Made by a program: the position numbers and the translations under genes
From: PCC-6802 sp031388585
GTDB taxonomy: Bacteria; Cyanobacteriota; Cyanobacteriia; Pseudanabaenales; Pseudanabaenaceae
NCBI GenBank assembly: GCA_031388585.1
Contig: JANMRU010000370.1
Coordinates: 1 to 24,987, forward strand
Length of the DNA stretch: 24,987 nt
Direction of reading: 5' to 3'
In this document: positions 23,087 to 24,987 of the stretch, in pieces
Position numbering within the stretch: the stretch's first letter is position 1
Layout: each line of letters starts with the position of its first letter
Notes under the pieces: generated by a model
The model's database searches: none
Seen by the model: only the letters and a program-made list of their open reading frames with translations
What the model was told of the DNA's origin: nothing

Positions 23087-23389
23087 TGCGATCTCATGCT
23101 GTAGATCTTTGTTCGATCTACAAGATTTTCATGGCTTGGTGTAATTGTTCGCCAACTCTTTAAAAATTCTTATTCTACCCTTAACTAAATATTAATCTCT
23201 TGTTTATGTGACCTGAGTAAAGTCATTAAGGGCCTAATGATTAGGCTTAATCGGTAGCAGAATGCAGTCAGCTTTTGTTTTATTCGCTGCCATCGGTTCG
23301 TCAGGATAGATTTTTAAGATCTCTGACCGCTCCTGAAAAAATCCCCCTGAACACCACACAACTCATTTACTTGACTTGGAGAATTTACT
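23087..23389. promoter_or_regulatory. Leader region of the DUF3616 gene with an imperfect hairpin
   Basis: GCCTAAT-G-ATTAGGC at 23232-23246, extended by ATTAA/TTAAT with a two-base bulge, gives a dyad at 23225-23251, about 140 bp before the TTG start. It might be an operator or a leader hairpin. No gene is visible in this 300-bp gap, and I cannot place promoter boxes with confidence. Confidence 0.5.
23378..23381 (+). promoter_or_regulatory. Ribosome-binding site GGAG supporting a TTG start
   Basis: GGAG lies eight bases before the TTG at 23390. The frame is closed by TGA at 23372-23374, so no ATG or GTG lies between that stop and the protein-like sequence. This makes TTG the only reasonable start for the following gene. 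Confidence 0.75.
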
Positions 23390-24987
23390 TTGGCTCTTAA
23401 TCCTGGCGATATTGCATTTGTAGGCTTCAATGCTGACGGCAACGATAACATAGCATTTGTGGCACTTGCTGACATCACCCCTGGTGAAGTCATTATTTTT
23501 GAGGATAATGAGTGGAATGGAACGGCTTTTGTGGACACGAACGAAGGTGCATTTAGCTGGACAGCGACAAGTTTAGTCCCGGCTGGTACCATCGTTACCA
23601 TCGACAACATAGGCACTGGAACGATCGCATCTAGTACGGGTACTGCCGCAACACCAGTTACTGGAAGAGGTGCAAACCGAGGAATTTCCGCAAGTGGTGA
23701 AGTCATCTATGCCTATCAAGGAACAGCAACTTCTCCAACTTTTCTGACTGCGATCGCCAATAGCGGTTTCAATACTGCCAATGGTATTTTGCCGTCAGTC
23801 CTGTCGGCTGGGACTAATGCGATTGACTTGTCAACGGTTGTTGCCAATGGTGCAGATGTTGCGGCTTACACTGGCAATCGCAGTGGTCAAAACACATTCG
23901 CCTCCTATCTAGCGTTAATTAATAATCCGACTAACTGGGTAGGCCAGGATGGCACGGGCGATCAAAGTATTGATGGTACCGCCCCTGATGTACCATTTAG
24001 CGCAACGGCTTTTGCCACCGGCACAACACCTCCCCCTTCAGGTAATGCCCCTGAGATCGCGCTCAACACATCAACTACTAATTTCCTGGATGGTGGAAGT
24101 CTGGCTCTCCTTCCAACCACTGGCACAGGCGCAATTAGTGGCGTAATTAGCGATCCCACCGATCCTGCCAAGACATTAGGTGTGGACTTCACTCTTTCTG
24201 ATTCTGATAGCCCAGTTGGCAATTTAACAGTTACTGTCACTAGCAGTAATCAAAGTGTTGTCACTAATGCCAACCTCAGCGTCACAGGAACTGGAGCTAG
24301 TCGCAATCTCAAGATTAATCCTACTGGTGTAGGTTTGGCCGACATCACTGTTACAGTCGGTGATGGGAGTCAAACAGCAACTTATATAATTAACTATGCT
24401 GCTTCCGCCGCATCAACTAATCCTACTAGCACTAAATTCTTAACTGGAACCAGTGACGCTTCCACAGCGATCGCGCTTGATAGCAACTTCATGCTAGTCG
24501 CCGACGATGAAGACCAAACCATCCGTCTTTACGATCGCACTAACTCTGGCGCGCCTGTAAATGCTTTTAACTTCACGAGCAACTTGGGACTGTCGGGCAG
24601 CAGCGAAGTAGACATTGAAGCTTCCACTCGTGTTGGCAATACTATCTACTGGGCGGGTTCCCACAGCAACAATAGCAGTGGTAGCGATCGCCCTAACCGC
24701 GAGCGCATCTTCGCCACTAATATTTCTGGCTCTGGTGCCACCACTACCCTTAGTTTCAATGGATACTACCAGTTTCTCGAAGATGACCTGATTGCCTGGG
24801 ATAACGCTAATGGCCATGGTTTGGGAGCAGGCTTCCTAGGATTGGCAAATAGTGCAGCGGCTGGGGTTCTACCCGAACAAACCAATGGATTTAACATTGA
24901 GGGTTTGACCATTGCTCCAAATGGTACAACCGCCTACGTCGCTTTCCGCGCACCCAACGAACCCACCAGCACACGCGACAAAGCGCT
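23390..24987 (+). CDS. Large exported protein with lamin-tail-like N-terminus and DUF3616 domain (right end cut off)
   Basis: The open frame runs from TTG 23390 to the window edge without a stop (532 codons). Residues 1-110 begin LALNPGDIAFVGFNADGND and include ITPGEVIIFEDNEWNG, a common N-terminal module of cyanobacterial extracellular proteins. About 220-335 is a beta-sandwich, cadherin/Ig-like segment (TLGVDFTLSDSDSPVGNLTV). From about 345 the sequence matches DUF3616: LVADDEDQTIRLYDR, SSEVDIEASTRVGNTIYW and FNIEGLTIAPNGTTAYVAF. There is no signal peptide, so type I secretion through a C-terminal RTX region outside the window is likely. The frame is easily missed because of its TTG start and open end. 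Function is unknown. Confidence 0.87.
   Translation, partial: MALNPGDIAFVGFNADGNDNIAFVALADITPGEVIIFEDNEWNGTAFVDTNEGAFSWTATSLVPAGTIVTIDNIGTGTIASSTGTAATPVTGRGANRGISASGEVIYAYQGTATSPTFLTAIANSGFNTANGILPSVLSAGTNAIDLSTVVANGADVAAYTGNRSGQNTFASYLALINNPTNWVGQDGTGDQSIDGTAPDVPFSATAFATGTTPPPSGNAPEIALNTSTTNFLDGGSLALLPTTGTGAISGVISDPTDPAKTLGVDFTLSDSDSPVGNLTVTVTSSNQSVVTNANLSVTGTGASRNLKINPTGVGLADITVTVGDGSQTATYIINYAASAASTNPTSTKFLTGTSDASTAIALDSNFMLVADDEDQTIRLYDRTNSGAPVNAFNFTSNLGLSGSSEVDIEASTRVGNTIYWAGSHSNNSSGSDRPNRERIFATNISGSGATTTLSFNGYYQFLEDDLIAWDNANGHGLGAGFLGLANSAAAGVLPEQTNGFNIEGLTIAPNGTTAYVAFRAPNEPTSTRDKA

Noticed and set aside
23314..24817. Several minus-strand open frames opposite the DUF3616 gene
   Set aside because: They are shadows of the long plus-strand gene. 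They have low-complexity composition and no recognisable domain.

Overview
The window comes from a cyanobacterium. The HIP1 octamer GCGATCGC recurs in genes and spacers. A recognisable relative of the icfG carbon-control cluster of Synechocystis is present, and several small cyanobacterial families occur (PIN toxin pairs, DUF697-type GTPase, DUF3616 secreted protein). The genus cannot be fixed from this stretch alone.

Layout. (1) 1-1263: a near-perfect 256-bp palindrome holds the 3' ends of two convergent paralogous genes. The complete one (minus strand) is a class III nucleotide cyclase-like domain fused to a CHAT caspase-like protease; only the tail of its partner is inside the window. (2) 1337-1947: a PIN toxin/antitoxin pair. 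(3) 2026-3549: a membrane-anchored GTPase. (4) 3624-10565, all minus strand: an icfG-type operon in the order AGE-family sugar epimerase, STAS antagonist, glycogen debranching enzyme GlgX, second STAS antagonist, RsbW-type kinase, GAF-PP2C phosphatase. The two STAS proteins should be phosphorylated by the kinase and dephosphorylated by the phosphatase, joining partner-switch signalling to glycogen and sugar metabolism. (5) 11009-12349: an RTX-type calcium-binding protein, divergent from the operon. (6) 12554-14600: gmd and a GDP-fucose-synthase-like gene, for a GDP-deoxyhexose used in polysaccharide. (7) 15039-16733: a PilB/GspE-family ATPase. (8) 17112-21101: a haemagglutinin-like repeat protein ending in a GH19/lysozyme-like domain, followed 6 bp later by a small exported six-cysteine protein. 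This resembles a toxin/immunity or hydrolase/inhibitor pair. A C8 tract just upstream of the start would fuse a further 38 in-frame codons if it gained one base. (9) 21200-23090: two arrays of a 55-bp HIP1-headed tandem repeat flank a second PIN toxin/antitoxin pair and a frameshifted small gene. (10) 23390-right edge: a large exported DUF3616 protein starting at TTG, incomplete.

The points most worth following are the palindromic convergent cyclase-CHAT genes at the left edge, and the repeat-protein/GH19 plus exported-partner pair with its C8 tract and lack of HIP1. No rRNA, tRNA, CRISPR array or transposase gene was recognised.
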